Origin: VRUE01 sp963774555
GTDB lineage: Bacteria; Actinomycetota; Thermoleophilia; Solirubrobacterales; 70-9
DNA: 64,000 bases
Direction of reading: 5' to 3'
Assembly (NCBI GenBank): GCA_963774555.1
Contig: CAVZFL010000002.1
Location: forward strand, 620,001-684,000
Translations under genes and position numbers: made by a program
The notes under the pieces: generated by a model
The model's input: only the letters and a program-made list of their open reading frames with translations
Told to the model about the DNA's origin: nothing
Databases searched by the model: none
Shown: positions 24,506 through 32,593 of the stretch, in pieces
How positions within the stretch are numbered: the first letter of the stretch is position 1
Layout: every line of letters starts with the position of its first letter

Positions 24506-26020
24506 CTACTGCTGCACTTTGTTGTGGCCGGCGCCGCCGCTGATCTGGTCGCGACCCTTGCCGCCGAGGAGGCGGTCGGAGCCGGGGCCACCGCAGATCA
24601 GGTCGTTGCCGCCACCGCCGAGGACGACGTCGTCGCCACCCAGGGCGGCGATCACGTCGCTGTGACGGGTGCCGACCAATCGCTCGCCGTGCCGCGTGCC
24701 GACGATCGTCGCCCGCTTGCCCATGCAGCGCGAGGCGCTGTTGCCGCCGAGGTAGCGGACCAGGAACGTCTTCGGCGGCGGGCAGCTGCGGAAGCAGCGC
24801 CCGGCGGAGCCGAGGACGACGAGCGAGCGCCCGGCCTGCAGGCCGGCAGCGATCACCTGGGTCGAGCCGAGCGATCGCAGCTGCGCCAGGCCACCACCGG
24901 CAAAGGTGGTGTCGGGGCGGCCGTCGGAGAGGCGCCGCAGCACGGTCAGGTCATTGGAGACGGTGCCGGCGACCAGGATCCTGCCGGCGCGATCGACCGC
25001 CGCCCCGGTCACGGTGAGTTTGGTGTGCCGCATGTAGGCGATGCCGCGACGGCCAAATTTGCGGTCGAGCTTGCCGTTGGGCAGCAACCGCAGCACGAAG
25101 GCGCTGCCGTCCTTGCGTCCGGAGCCGACGACGTAGATCCGCCCGTCCGGCCTGAGCACGAGGGCACCGACGCCGACACCGTCGGCAACGTCGTCGACGA
25201 AGACCTGTCCCTGGCGACCGAACTCGGAGTCGAGGTGGCCGCTTTCGTCGAGGCGGGTGACGTGGACGGCGCGGCCTACCGCCGGGCAGCAGCGGGGCCC
25301 GGCGAGCACGAGGCGGCCGGTCCCGGTGAGGCCGAGACCGCCCAGGCCGGAGCCGAGGCTGGTGACGAGCGGTGCGCCACCGTCGAAGCTGGGGTCCGGC
25401 GCGCCCTGGGCGGTGTAGCGGGCGACGAGCACGGCGTCGCCGCCGTATCCGCTCAGCGGCTCGGCGCCGACGACGATGCGGCCGTCGCTCTGCACGGCCA
25501 CCCGCACCCGGTCGACCGGCACGCCGAGGTCGATCTCGGCGACACCGGCGACGCCGAAGCTCGCGTCGACGCTGCCGTCGGGGTTGACCCGGGCGAGGAC
25601 GAGCTTGCCGTTGTCGGTGGTGGCGACGACCACGCGGCCGTCAGCGGCCAGCGCCAGCGCGCCCCGCTCGCTGGAGGGAGTCGCCTCGTTCGTGGTCACG
25701 ACTTTGCTCGTCCCGCCGGCGCCGAAGGAGGTGTCGACCGAGCCCTTGGCGAGGAAGCGGCTGACCGTGTGTTCGACCACGCAGACGCTGGTCGGGCAGT
25801 GGCGCACGGTCTGCAGCACGTAGATCTTCTTGTCGGGGCCAATCACCATGCCGTCGGCGGTGGCGAAAGCGCTCGGCTGGGTCGCCAGGCTAGCTATCCC
25901 TTCCTGGCCGAAGGAGCGATCGATGTCCCCCGGCGCCGCGCTGGCAACGCTGACTGCGCTGACGAGAAGACAGCAGCTGAGCAAAAACACCCGTACGACC
26001 CGCGATGAGATCAAGAACAT
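24506..26020 (-). CDS. Secreted delta-60-repeat propeller protein with C-terminal RTX repeats
   Basis: A 504-residue protein. The signal peptide is about residues 1-28. The body holds tandem propeller repeats with the delta-60 signature (GDIDRSFGQEG, GSVDTSFGAGG, GSVDASFGVAG, GKLDRKFGRRG, GRPDTTFAGGG). The C terminus has calcium-binding nonapeptide repeats (GGDDVVLGGGGNDLICGGPG). The protein is likely exported and Ca-stabilised. It precedes the glycoside hydrolase by 3 nt. A GGGGGAG ribosome-binding site lies very close to the ATG at 26020. Confidence 0.85.
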   Translation of the reverse strand: MFLISSRVVRVFLLSCCLLVSAVSVASAAPGDIDRSFGQEGIASLATQPSAFATADGMVIGPDKKIYVLQTVRHCPTSVCVVEHTVSRFLAKGSVDTSFGAGGTSKVVTTNEATPSSERGALALAADGRVVVATTDNGKLVLARVNPDGSVDASFGVAGVAEIDLGVPVDRVRVAVQSDGRIVVGAEPLSGYGGDAVLVARYTAQGAPDPSFDGGAPLVTSLGSGLGGLGLTGTGRLVLAGPRCCPAVGRAVHVTRLDESGHLDSEFGRQGQVFVDDVADGVGVGALVLRPDGRIYVVGSGRKDGSAFVLRLLPNGKLDRKFGRRGIAYMRHTKLTVTGAAVDRAGRILVAGTVSNDLTVLRRLSDGRPDTTFAGGGLAQLRSLGSTQVIAAGLQAGRSLVVLGSAGRCFRSCPPPKTFLVRYLGGNSASRCMGKRATIVGTRHGERLVGTRHSDVIAALGGDDVVLGGGGNDLICGGPGSDRLLGGKGRDQISGGAGHNKVQQ

Positions 26021-26110
26021 CTCCCCCTGCTCTGGTTCGGTTTGGTCAAGCTTGTCGGCCGCTCAAACACAGGCGACCCGGTGAGTTGCGGTCCGCGCCG
26101 GAAAAGCCGG

Positions 26111-27073
26111 CTACCACCAAACCGTGGAGTCGAGGTTCTCGATCTCGTCGATCGGCTTGGTGTAGACGCCGGAGGAAAGGTACTTCCAGCCGTCGTCGGG
26201 GATCAGGAAGACGATGTTGCCGCCCTCGAGCTCGCCGGCGATGCGGGCGGCGATCGCGGCGATCGCGCCGGCGGAGACGCCGGCGAAGACGCCCTCCTCG
26301 TCGAGCAGCTTCCTCGTCCAGACGACCGCATCACGGTTGGAGACCATGATCTTGCGGTCGAGCAGGGTGATGTCGATGATCGGCGGGATGAAGCCGTCGT
26401 CGAGCGAGCGCAGGCCGTGGACCATCTCGCCCTGCATCGGCTCGGCGGCGACCAGCAGGGTGTCGGGGTTCTCCTCCTTCAACCGCCGCCCGTTGCCCAT
26501 CAACGTGCCGCCGGTGCCGAGGCCGGCGACGAAGGCGGTGACCTCGTCCAGCTCTTCGAGGATCTCGACCGCGGTGCCGTTGTAGTGGGCGAGCGGGTTG
26601 GCCTCGTTGCCGTACTGGTAGGGCATGTAGTAGCCGGGGTCCTCGGCCATCTCCAGCGCCACCTCGACCGCGCCGTTGGAGCCCTTGGCACCCTCGGAGT
26701 AGACGATCTCTGCCCCGTACATCTCGAGCAGCTGGGTGCGCTCCGAGGTCACGTTGTCGGGCATCACCACCTTCAGCGGGTAGCCCTTGCGGCGGCAGAT
26801 CATCGCCAGGGCGATGCCGGTGTTGCCCGAGGTCGGCTCGAGGATCGTCTGCCCCGGCGCGATCAGCCCGTCGGCCTCAGCCGCCTCGATCATCGACTTG
26901 GCGACACGGTCCTTGACCGAGCCGGTCGGGTTGTGCCCCTCGAGCTTGGCGTAGATGCGAACGTCGGGATTCGGCGTCAGCCGCGGCAGCTCAACCAGCG
27001 GCGTATTGCCGATCGACTCGACGATATTGCCGAAGCGGCCTCCACACGGTCGGTTGAGAAGCTCTCCCGCCAC
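26111..27073 (-). CDS. cysM: Cysteine synthase, CysM type
   Basis: A 320-residue PLP enzyme. The lysine K54 is in GSVKDRV, the substrate loop is EPTSGNTGIALA and the glycine-rich phosphate loop is GLGTGGTLMG. Together with a MoaD-like carrier (CysO), an E1 enzyme and a JAMM protease nearby, it is most likely the O-phosphoserine/CysO-thiocarboxylate-dependent CysM. The start is GTG at 27073; TATACT (27081-27086) lies 7 nt upstream, implying a leaderless mRNA. The promoter segment is identical over 18 nt to one upstream of the E1 gene. Confidence 0.93.
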   Translation of the reverse strand: MAGELLNRPCGGRFGNIVESIGNTPLVELPRLTPNPDVRIYAKLEGHNPTGSVKDRVAKSMIEAAEADGLIAPGQTILEPTSGNTGIALAMICRRKGYPLKVVMPDNVTSERTQLLEMYGAEIVYSEGAKGSNGAVEVALEMAEDPGYYMPYQYGNEANPLAHYNGTAVEILEELDEVTAFVAGLGTGGTLMGNGRRLKEENPDTLLVAAEPMQGEMVHGLRSLDDGFIPPIIDITLLDRKIMVSNRDAVVWTRKLLDEEGVFAGVSAGAIAAIAARIAGELEGGNIVFLIPDDGWKYLSSGVYTKPIDEIENLDSTVWW

Positions 27074-27088
27074 TTCAAAAAGTATAGC
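27071..27088 (-). promoter_or_regulatory. cysM promoter, shared 18-mer copy 1
   Basis: Minus-strand GCTATACTTTTTGAAGTG includes TATACT as the -10 element, and its final GTG is the cysM start. The same 18 nt occur at 28613-28630. Confidence 0.7.
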
Positions 27089-27127
27089 TAGGGGTGGGCG
27101 AAGGGGCGAGCTTTTACGAAGGAAATC

Positions 27128-27401
27128 TCAACCGCCGGCCATAGCCGGCAGGATGACGACCGTGTCTGTCGTCCTTGACCGCCGTGTCAAGTCCACTCAG
27201 CACCCGCACGTCCTCGTCGTTGAGGTAGACGTTGACATAGCGGTTGAGCTCGCCCTCCTCGCCGAAGAGCTGGGCCTCGGTGTCGGGATGGGCGGAGGTG
27301 AGCGCGCGCAGGACCTCGCCGACGTTGGCGCCGCCGGCCTCGACCTCGGCCTGGCCGCCGGTCTGGGCCTGCAGCACCTTGGGAATGCGAACCGTCGCCA
27401 T
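27128..27401 (-). pseudogene. cysO: CysO/MoaD-like sulfur carrier with frame break near its C terminus
   Basis: The frame from ATG 27401 gives a ubiquitin-fold carrier (MATVRIPKVLQAQTGGQAEV, then LNRYVNVYLNDEDVRVLSGL). At VKDD it shifts into an unrelated tail ending at 27114. Removing one A at about 27161-27170 restores DTVVILPAMAGG and a TGA at 27128-27130, that is the C-terminal Gly-Gly needed for adenylation and thiocarboxylation. As sequenced, the carrier would be inactive. It lies 20 nt after the E1 gene and upstream of cysM. The gene may be intact in the organism if the base is an error. Confidence 0.8.
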
Positions 27402-27421
27402 CAGGCTGGGAAAGCTACCGG

Positions 27422-28576
27422 CTATCCGGCGCAGAACGCGTCGTAGTCGGGGAACTGGCCCATCTCCGACTCGGGGATCTCGGGCGCGTTCTCGCCACAG
27501 ATCGGGCACTCGGGGTCGCGGCGGACCTTGAGCTCGGTGAAGCGGGTGCCCAACGCCTCGTAGAGAAGGAGGCGGCCGACCAGGGGCTCGCCGATCCCCA
27601 TCACCAGCTTCAGCACCTCGTTGGCCTGCAGGGTGCCCATCGTCCCGGCCATCACCCCGAGCACGCCGTTGGCGGAGCAGCTCGGCGCTAGCTCGGCCGG
27701 CGGCGGGGTCGGGTAGAGGCAGCGGTAGCAGGGCCCCTCGAAGGGGACGAAGGTCGAGATCTGGCCGTCGAAGCTGAGGATCGAGGCCGAGACGACCGGC
27801 TTGCGCAGCCGCACCGAGGCGTCGTTGAGCAGGTAGCGCGTGGGGAAGTTGTCGGCGCCGTCGACGATCACGTCGTAGTCCTCGAGGATGCCGAGGATGT
27901 TGGCGGCGTCGAGGCGCATCCGGTGCTCGATCACTTTGACGTCGGGGTTGAGCGCTTCGATCGTGAGGCGCGCCGACTCGGTCTTGGGGGTGCCGATCCG
28001 CTCGGTGTTGTGGATCACCTGGCGCTGCAGGTTGGAGGCGTCGACGACGTCGTCGTCGACGAGGCCGATCGTGCCGATGCCGGCCGCGGCGAGGTAGAGC
28101 GCGGTCGGCGCGCCGAGCCCGCCGGCGCCGAGGAGCAGCACCTTGGCGTTCAGCATCTTCAGCTGGCCGTCGACCCCGACCTCGGGGAGAAGGGTGTGGC
28201 GGGAGTAGCGGTCGCGCTGCTCAGGCGTCATCCCATCGGTGGCGAGCACCGGCAGTCCCTGCTCCTGCCAGGCGAGGATGCCGCCGGCCATCGAGGCGAC
28301 GTCGGTGTAGCCGAGCGCTTCCATCTGCTCCGCTGCCTTGTAGGAGCGGTTGCCGCTGCGGCAGTAGAGGATCGTGCGAGCCGACTTGTCGGGCGCCGCG
28401 GCCTCGATCTCGTCGCGCAGCAGCCCGGGCGGCACCAGCTTGCCGTTCTCGAGGTGAGCCTCCTGGTACTCGTGCGGCTCACGCGTGTCGATCAGGACGA
28501 CGTCGCCGCCCTCGATCTCCTGCGCCGCCTCAAACGGCTCTATCTCCTCGACAACCTTGGTTACGCCAGCAGCCAT
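27422..28576 (-). CDS. moeZ: Rhodanese-E1 fusion (MoeB/MoeZ-like sulfur carrier activator)
   Basis: A 384-residue protein. An N-terminal rhodanese domain (about 12-112) has active-site C72 in LYCRSGNRS. It is followed by a ThiF/MoeB adenylating domain with GAGGLGAP (149-156) and two CxxC zinc motifs (CYRC and CPIC). It should adenylate the C terminus of CysO and pass sulfur to it. Mycobacterial MoeZ carries the rhodanese at the C terminus; the reversed order here is notable. The ATG has AGGAGA upstream. The 18-mer at 28613-28630 supplies TATACT as a -10. Confidence 0.92.
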   Translation of the reverse strand: MAAGVTKVVEEIEPFEAAQEIEGGDVVLIDTREPHEYQEAHLENGKLVPPGLLRDEIEAAAPDKSARTILYCRSGNRSYKAAEQMEALGYTDVASMAGGILAWQEQGLPVLATDGMTPEQRDRYSRHTLLPEVGVDGQLKMLNAKVLLLGAGGLGAPTALYLAAAGIGTIGLVDDDVVDASNLQRQVIHNTERIGTPKTESARLTIEALNPDVKVIEHRMRLDAANILGILEDYDVIVDGADNFPTRYLLNDASVRLRKPVVSASILSFDGQISTFVPFEGPCYRCLYPTPPPAELAPSCSANGVLGVMAGTMGTLQANEVLKLVMGIGEPLVGRLLLYEALGTRFTELKVRRDPECPICGENAPEIPESEMGQFPDYDAFCAG

Positions 28577-28612
28577 GCCGATCTCCTAAATACCTGAATT
28601 CCGATCAGACTT

Positions 28613-28630
28613 CACTTCAAAAAGTATAGC
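28613..28630 (-). promoter_or_regulatory. moeZ promoter, shared 18-mer copy 2
   Basis: Identical to 27071-27088. Here the transcript would have a leader of about 37 nt with an AGGAGA ribosome-binding site, unlike the leaderless cysM. Confidence 0.65.
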
Positions 28631-28639
28631 GAGCCTTGA

Positions 28640-29500
28640 TCAGCCGAGGCTGGGGCGCATCTGGCGCAGCCTTTTGACCCGCTCCTCGATCGGGGGGTGG
28701 GTCGAGAAGAGGCCGGCGACGCCCTTGCTGGAGAAGGGCTTGACTATGTAGAGGGGCTCGGCGGCCTGGTTGACCTGCATCGGCATCGCCGTCGCTCCCT
28801 GCTCGAGGCGCAGCAGGGCGCTGGCGAGGGACTCTGGGTTGCCGCAGATTTCGGCGCCGCCGGCGTCGGCCGCGTACTCGCGCTGGCGCGAGATCGCCAG
28901 CTGGATGATCGAGGCGGCGATCGGGGCGAGCAGGAAGGTCGCCAGCTGGCCGACCAGGGCAAGCGGCGACTCGTCGTCGCTGCCGAACCAGAGCAGCATG
29001 TAAGCGATGTAGGTGATCGCGGCGCCGATGCTGGAGGCGACCGACTGGATCAGGATGTCGCGGTTGCGAATATGCGTGAGCTCGTGGGCGAGGACACCGC
29101 GCAGCTCGTCCTCGGAGAGCAGCTTGGTGATCCCGCGGGTAACGGCGACCGCGGAGTGCTTCGGGTTGCGACCGGTGGCGAAGGCGTTGGGCTGATCCTG
29201 GGGGATCATGTAGAGGCGCGGCATCGGCAGGTCGGCGCGGGTCGTCAGTTCGCGCACGATCTCGTAGAGACGCGGCGCTTCCGATTCCTCGATCGGCTTG
29301 GCGCGGCTCATCGCCAGCGCCATCTTGTCGCTGAAGAAGTAGGAGAAGAAGTTGATCAGGAAGGCGATGCCGAGGAAGAGGAGCGCGGTGCTGGCGCCTC
29401 CGATCAGGGCGCCGATGACGACGAGAAGCCCCGAGAGCGAGGCCATCAGGATCGTCGTGCGAATCGTCGCGCCGAAGGTGGACTGCTTGGTGGTCTTCAT
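28640..29500 (-). CDS. htpX: HtpX-family membrane zinc protease
   Basis: A 286-residue M48 protease. Two N-terminal hydrophobic segments (about 14-56) are followed by the zinc motif HELTH (139-143) and two more membrane helices (about 150-205). A third ligand is in SRQREYAADAGG, and STHPPIEERVKRL lies near the end, all typical of HtpX. It acts at the inner membrane in quality control of damaged membrane proteins. GAGGAG precedes the ATG. It is oriented away from the histidine kinase gene. Confidence 0.94.
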   Translation of the reverse strand: MKTTKQSTFGATIRTTILMASLSGLLVVIGALIGGASTALLFLGIAFLINFFSYFFSDKMALAMSRAKPIEESEAPRLYEIVRELTTRADLPMPRLYMIPQDQPNAFATGRNPKHSAVAVTRGITKLLSEDELRGVLAHELTHIRNRDILIQSVASSIGAAITYIAYMLLWFGSDDESPLALVGQLATFLLAPIAASIIQLAISRQREYAADAGGAEICGNPESLASALLRLEQGATAMPMQVNQAAEPLYIVKPFSSKGVAGLFSTHPPIEERVKRLRQMRPSLG

Positions 29501-29589
29501 CAGGTGGCTGCTCCTCGGGTCGCTTTGCCGTTCAAGTATGGCTTCGGCGGGGCGTTTCCACCATAGGTGCCAACCCCTATTCTCGCCCT

Positions 29590-30450
29590 GTGACGACCCT
29601 GGTCATCGTCGTGCTGACCCTGGCGATCGTGGCGCTCCTGGTCAACCTGATGCTCACCCGGCGCCGCCGCGCTCCGCTGGAGCGGCTGATCGAGGAGATG
29701 GAGAAGGTCGACCTGAGCCGGACCGGCCCGCTCCTCCCCCGCTCGATCGACGGCGTCGGCGAGACCGAGGAGGTGGAGCGGATCGAGCTCGCCTTCCTGC
29801 GCATGATGGGACGGCTGGAGGCCGAGCGGCGGCGGGCGGGGAGCGCCGCGCTGCAGGCGCAGGAGCAGGAGCGGACCCGCGTCGCCCGCGACCTCCACGA
29901 CGAGGTGAATCAGTCGCTGACCGGGTTGCTGTTGCGGCTCGAGGCAGCGCGCGAGGCGGCGCCGCCGGAGCTCGCGGGCGAACTGGCCGAGACCAAGGCG
30001 CTGGCCAACCAGGCGATGCGCGAGCTGCTCTCGCTGGCGCGGCAGTTGCGCCCGACGGCGCTCGACGACCTGGGCCTCGTGGCCGCGATCGGCGGCCAGG
30101 TCGAACAGCTCGGCCGCGGCGAGATCGAGACCGAGCTGCTGACGGAGGGCGAGTTCGCCGACCTCGGTGACGACGCTCAACTCGTCGTCTACAGGGTTGC
30201 CCAGGAGGCGCTCTCCAACGCCGCACGGCACAGCGGTGCCAGACATGTGACCGCGCGCCTGGCCCGCAGCGCCGATGCCGGAGTAGAGCTGGAAGTGATG
30301 GACGACGGCCGCGGCTTCGCCTTCGACGACGCCGCGCGCGGCCTCGGCATCGCCGGCATGCGCGAGCGCGCCCTCCTGGTCGGCGGCGAGCTTACGATCG
30401 AGTCCCGGCCCGGGCGTGGGACCACCGTGCGGCTCGTCGTCCCGGCCTAG
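29590..30450 (+). CDS. NarL-type histidine kinase (HisKA_3)
   Basis: A 286-residue kinase. One N-terminal membrane helix (about 3-22) is followed by a short linker, the phospho-acceptor motif RVARDLHDEVNQ with H103, and an HATPase domain (AQEALSNAARHS; VMDDGRGFAFDD; GIAGMRERALL). It has no extracytoplasmic sensor domain, so input is either within the membrane or through a partner. GTG start with TATTCT (29578-29583) exactly 6 nt upstream. The cognate regulator is probably the gene at 31410, separated by one inverted gene. Confidence 0.93.
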   Translation: MTTLVIVVLTLAIVALLVNLMLTRRRRAPLERLIEEMEKVDLSRTGPLLPRSIDGVGETEEVERIELAFLRMMGRLEAERRRAGSAALQAQEQERTRVARDLHDEVNQSLTGLLLRLEAAREAAPPELAGELAETKALANQAMRELLSLARQLRPTALDDLGLVAAIGGQVEQLGRGEIETELLTEGEFADLGDDAQLVVYRVAQEALSNAARHSGARHVTARLARSADAGVELEVMDDGRGFAFDDAARGLGIAGMRERALLVGGELTIESRPGRGTTVRLVVPA

Positions 30451-31346
30451 CGTTGTGTCGAGCGGTTCAACCTGGCCGCCAGAACCTCCGCTGCCCGCTC
30501 CGATTCGGTTTCGAGCTGCCGTTCGGAGAGCCGCAACACCTCGTAACCCAGCCGCATCAGCTCGAGATCCCGACTGTGGTCGTCCTGGAAAGCGGCCCTG
30601 CCGCGGTGATGGAGGTAGTTATCGGTTTCGACCACGAACCGCCTGTCTCTCCAAAGAAAGTCGATGAGATACGGACCGATCCGGACATTGACCTCGGGCC
30701 GTGGCAACCGATGGCGACGACACAGGCGCAGGAAATCGCGCTCCAGATCGCCGCGGGTGCGATCGCCATCGTCGTCGCCGATCGGAAGACCGATGACGCC
30801 CGCCTGGCGGATTGCCTTCCGCAGTTCGCGAGAAGAGACGACGGCCCGGCCAGCTGAGATCGCTGCGCGAAGATCGGCGATCGTCCTTGCCGGGGTCGTT
30901 ACGGGGATCCCACGACAAAGGGTCACATCGGAAGACGTGAGCGAACGAGGCCGATGCACGCGGATACCGGTGCGGCGCGCCCTGCCACTACGGTCAGCGA
31001 TGGCTACGTCATTGGGACCATCCCCCAGCGGCAGCAGCCCCCACAACCACGCCGCGGTGCGGTGGCTGACGGCCGCTCCCCAATAGCTGAGAACCGACCC
31101 GCCGCGGTGCGATCTTCGTCCCAAAGCCAATACAGCTGCCAAGGCACGGCCCTCGGGCGGCGGCGCAGCGTGTCCAACCGAATAGACACCGCGGTGTAGG
31201 CGATGAAGCCGCCCTGCTGCCACGCGGCCCTTGATCGCATCTTCGCTGACCCCGGCGTGACGCAACTGGTCAACCGAGACCACCCCGTGCTGTCGAGCAG
31301 CGAGATCGGCAATGCTCAGATCAGGTGGGGCGACTTTCCGGTCCAT
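30447..31346 (-). CDS. AbiEi-like antitoxin domain fused to DUF559 (Vsr-like) nuclease domain
   Basis: A 299-residue protein. The N terminus (DLSIADLAARQHGVVSVDQL, VYSVGHAAPPPEGRALAAVL) matches type IV AbiEi-type winged-helix antitoxin proteins. The C terminus (YLIDFLWRDRRFVVETDNYL, DLELMRLGYEVLRL) matches DUF559, an endonuclease fold related to Vsr. It sits inverted between the kinase and response regulator genes, and its stop overlaps the kinase stop. The ATG at 31346 falls in the loop of a 19-bp hairpin. The frame continues upstream to 31436, overlapping the regulator start. Confidence 0.75.
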   Translation of the reverse strand: MDRKVAPPDLSIADLAARQHGVVSVDQLRHAGVSEDAIKGRVAAGRLHRLHRGVYSVGHAAPPPEGRALAAVLALGRRSHRGGSVLSYWGAAVSHRTAAWLWGLLPLGDGPNDVAIADRSGRARRTGIRVHRPRSLTSSDVTLCRGIPVTTPARTIADLRAAISAGRAVVSSRELRKAIRQAGVIGLPIGDDDGDRTRGDLERDFLRLCRRHRLPRPEVNVRIGPYLIDFLWRDRRFVVETDNYLHHRGRAAFQDDHSRDLELMRLGYEVLRLSERQLETESERAAEVLAARLNRSTQR

Positions 31347-31368
31347 ATCACCGGTAAGTCGCCCCACC
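31324..31368. promoter_or_regulatory. 19-bp hairpin with start codon in its loop
   Basis: GGTGGGGCGACTTTCCGGT pairs with ACCGGTAAGTCGCCCCACC (17 of 19) around a 7-nt loop. On the minus strand the loop carries the ATG of the AbiEi-DUF559 gene and its GGTGAT ribosome-binding segment is in the stem. It also lies about 40 nt upstream of the divergent regulator start. Confidence 0.65.
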
Positions 31369-31409
31369 AACGTTCTCTCCCCCTCGGCGGTTGGGAAACT
31401 GAGAAGACC

Positions 31410-32039
31410 TTGCGCGTGTTGATTGCGGACGATCATGGGATTGTGCGGTCCGGGCTGCGGCTACTGCTCGAGCGGCAGGCGGATATCGAGGTGGTTGGTG
31501 AGGCCGCCGATGGGGTCGAGGCTCGGGACCTGGCTGTGCGGGAGCGGCCGGATCTGGCGATTCTCGACGTGAAGATGCCGAAGTTGACCGGGCTGCAGGC
31601 GACGCGGGAGATCAAGCGGCAGGCGCCGGAGGTCTCCGTCCTGATCCTCTCCATGCACGACGACGAGCGCTACCTGTTCGAGGCGCTGAAGGCCGGCGCT
31701 TCGGGCTACGTGCTGAAGGCGCAGGCCGACACCGACCTGCTGGCGGCGATCCGGGCGGTCGAGCGGGGCGAGCCGTTCCTCACGCCCGAGGCGCAGCGAA
31801 CGCTGATCAAGGACGTGCTGGAGCGGGGATCGAGCGGCGAGGAGGAGCTGACACCGCGCGAGGAGGAAGTGGTCAAGCTGGTCGCCGAGGCGCACACGAC
31901 GAAGCAGATCGCCGAGCTGCTCCACCTCTCCGAGAAGACGATCGAGAACCACCGCTCGAACGCGATGCGAAAGCTCGGCATGCGCGACCGGGTGGAGCTG
32001 GTGCGCTACGCGATCCGCCGCGGGTTGATCGAGCCCTGA
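31410..32039 (+). CDS. NarL/LuxR-family response regulator
   Basis: A receiver domain (acidic pair in ADDHG, phospho-acceptor D53 in LAILDVKMP, then the switch Ser/Lys in ILSMHDDERY and GYVLKAQAD) is followed by a LuxR-type helix-turn-helix (LTPREEEVVKLVAEAHTTKQ, LSEKTIENHRSNAMRKLG). About 209 residues from TTG 31410; GTG 31416 is an alternative. The frame is open to 31203, but the receiver begins here. It is the probable partner of the HisKA_3 kinase at 29590. The targets are unknown. Confidence 0.93.
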   Translation: MRVLIADDHGIVRSGLRLLLERQADIEVVGEAADGVEARDLAVRERPDLAILDVKMPKLTGLQATREIKRQAPEVSVLILSMHDDERYLFEALKAGASGYVLKAQADTDLLAAIRAVERGEPFLTPEAQRTLIKDVLERGSSGEEELTPREEEVVKLVAEAHTTKQIAELLHLSEKTIENHRSNAMRKLGMRDRVELVRYAIRRGLIEP

Positions 32040-32084
32040 CGGGTCCTCGCCGCATAACCGACCGCTTCAGTAGGATTTAGATCG

Positions 32085-32555
32085 ATGTTGTTCTCGACCA
32101 AAGCGGAGTACGGCGTTCGCCTCATGGTCGAGCTGGGCCGCCAGCCCGGCTCGGCGCCGATCTCGCTGAGCGCGGTCGCCGAGGCGGAGCGGTTGCCGCT
32201 CTCCTACCTCGAGCACCTGGTGGCGAAGCTGCGCAAGGCCGGCCTGGTGACCTCGACCCGGGGAGCCCACGGCGGCTACCGGCTGGCGAAGCCGGCCGAG
32301 GAGATCACGATGGACGCGGTCGTCGAGGCGCTGGAAGGGCAGATCGCCCCGATGGAGTGCTTCCACGACGTGCCCGACGGCAAAGTGCTCTGCTCGCACG
32401 AGGACGACGGCGACCACGCCTGTTCGACCAAGCTGCTGTGGATGCGCGTGCAGGGCGGGGTGACCAAGGCCCTCTCGGGCACGACGCTCGCCGAGCTGGT
32501 CGAGTTCGGCGGCGACGAACGGGCTGGCAAAGCTGTCGTCGGCAGCGCCGCCTGA
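32085..32555 (+). CDS. Rrf2-family regulator, probable Fe-S sensor of the suf operon
   Basis: A 156-residue protein. The winged helix begins MLFSTKAEYGVRLMVELGRQ and includes GLVTSTRGAHGGYRLAKP. Three cysteines (C92, C103, C113) in the loop match the cluster-ligating positions of IscR/SufR-type Rrf2 proteins. It is the first gene before sufC and likely represses suf when Fe-S supply is adequate. TAGGAT (32071-32076) lies 8 nt before the ATG, indicating a leaderless promoter whose upstream region would hold the operator. Confidence 0.92.
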   Translation: MLFSTKAEYGVRLMVELGRQPGSAPISLSAVAEAERLPLSYLEHLVAKLRKAGLVTSTRGAHGGYRLAKPAEEITMDAVVEALEGQIAPMECFHDVPDGKVLCSHEDDGDHACSTKLLWMRVQGGVTKALSGTTLAELVEFGGDERAGKAVVGSAA

Positions 32556-32593
32556 CCGCAAGACCTTCCAAAACCCTAGAAACAGGAGTGAAA

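Noticed and set aside
24524..26008. 494-codon plus-strand open frame
   Set aside because: Antisense to the delta-60/RTX gene, which has a signal peptide and repeats.
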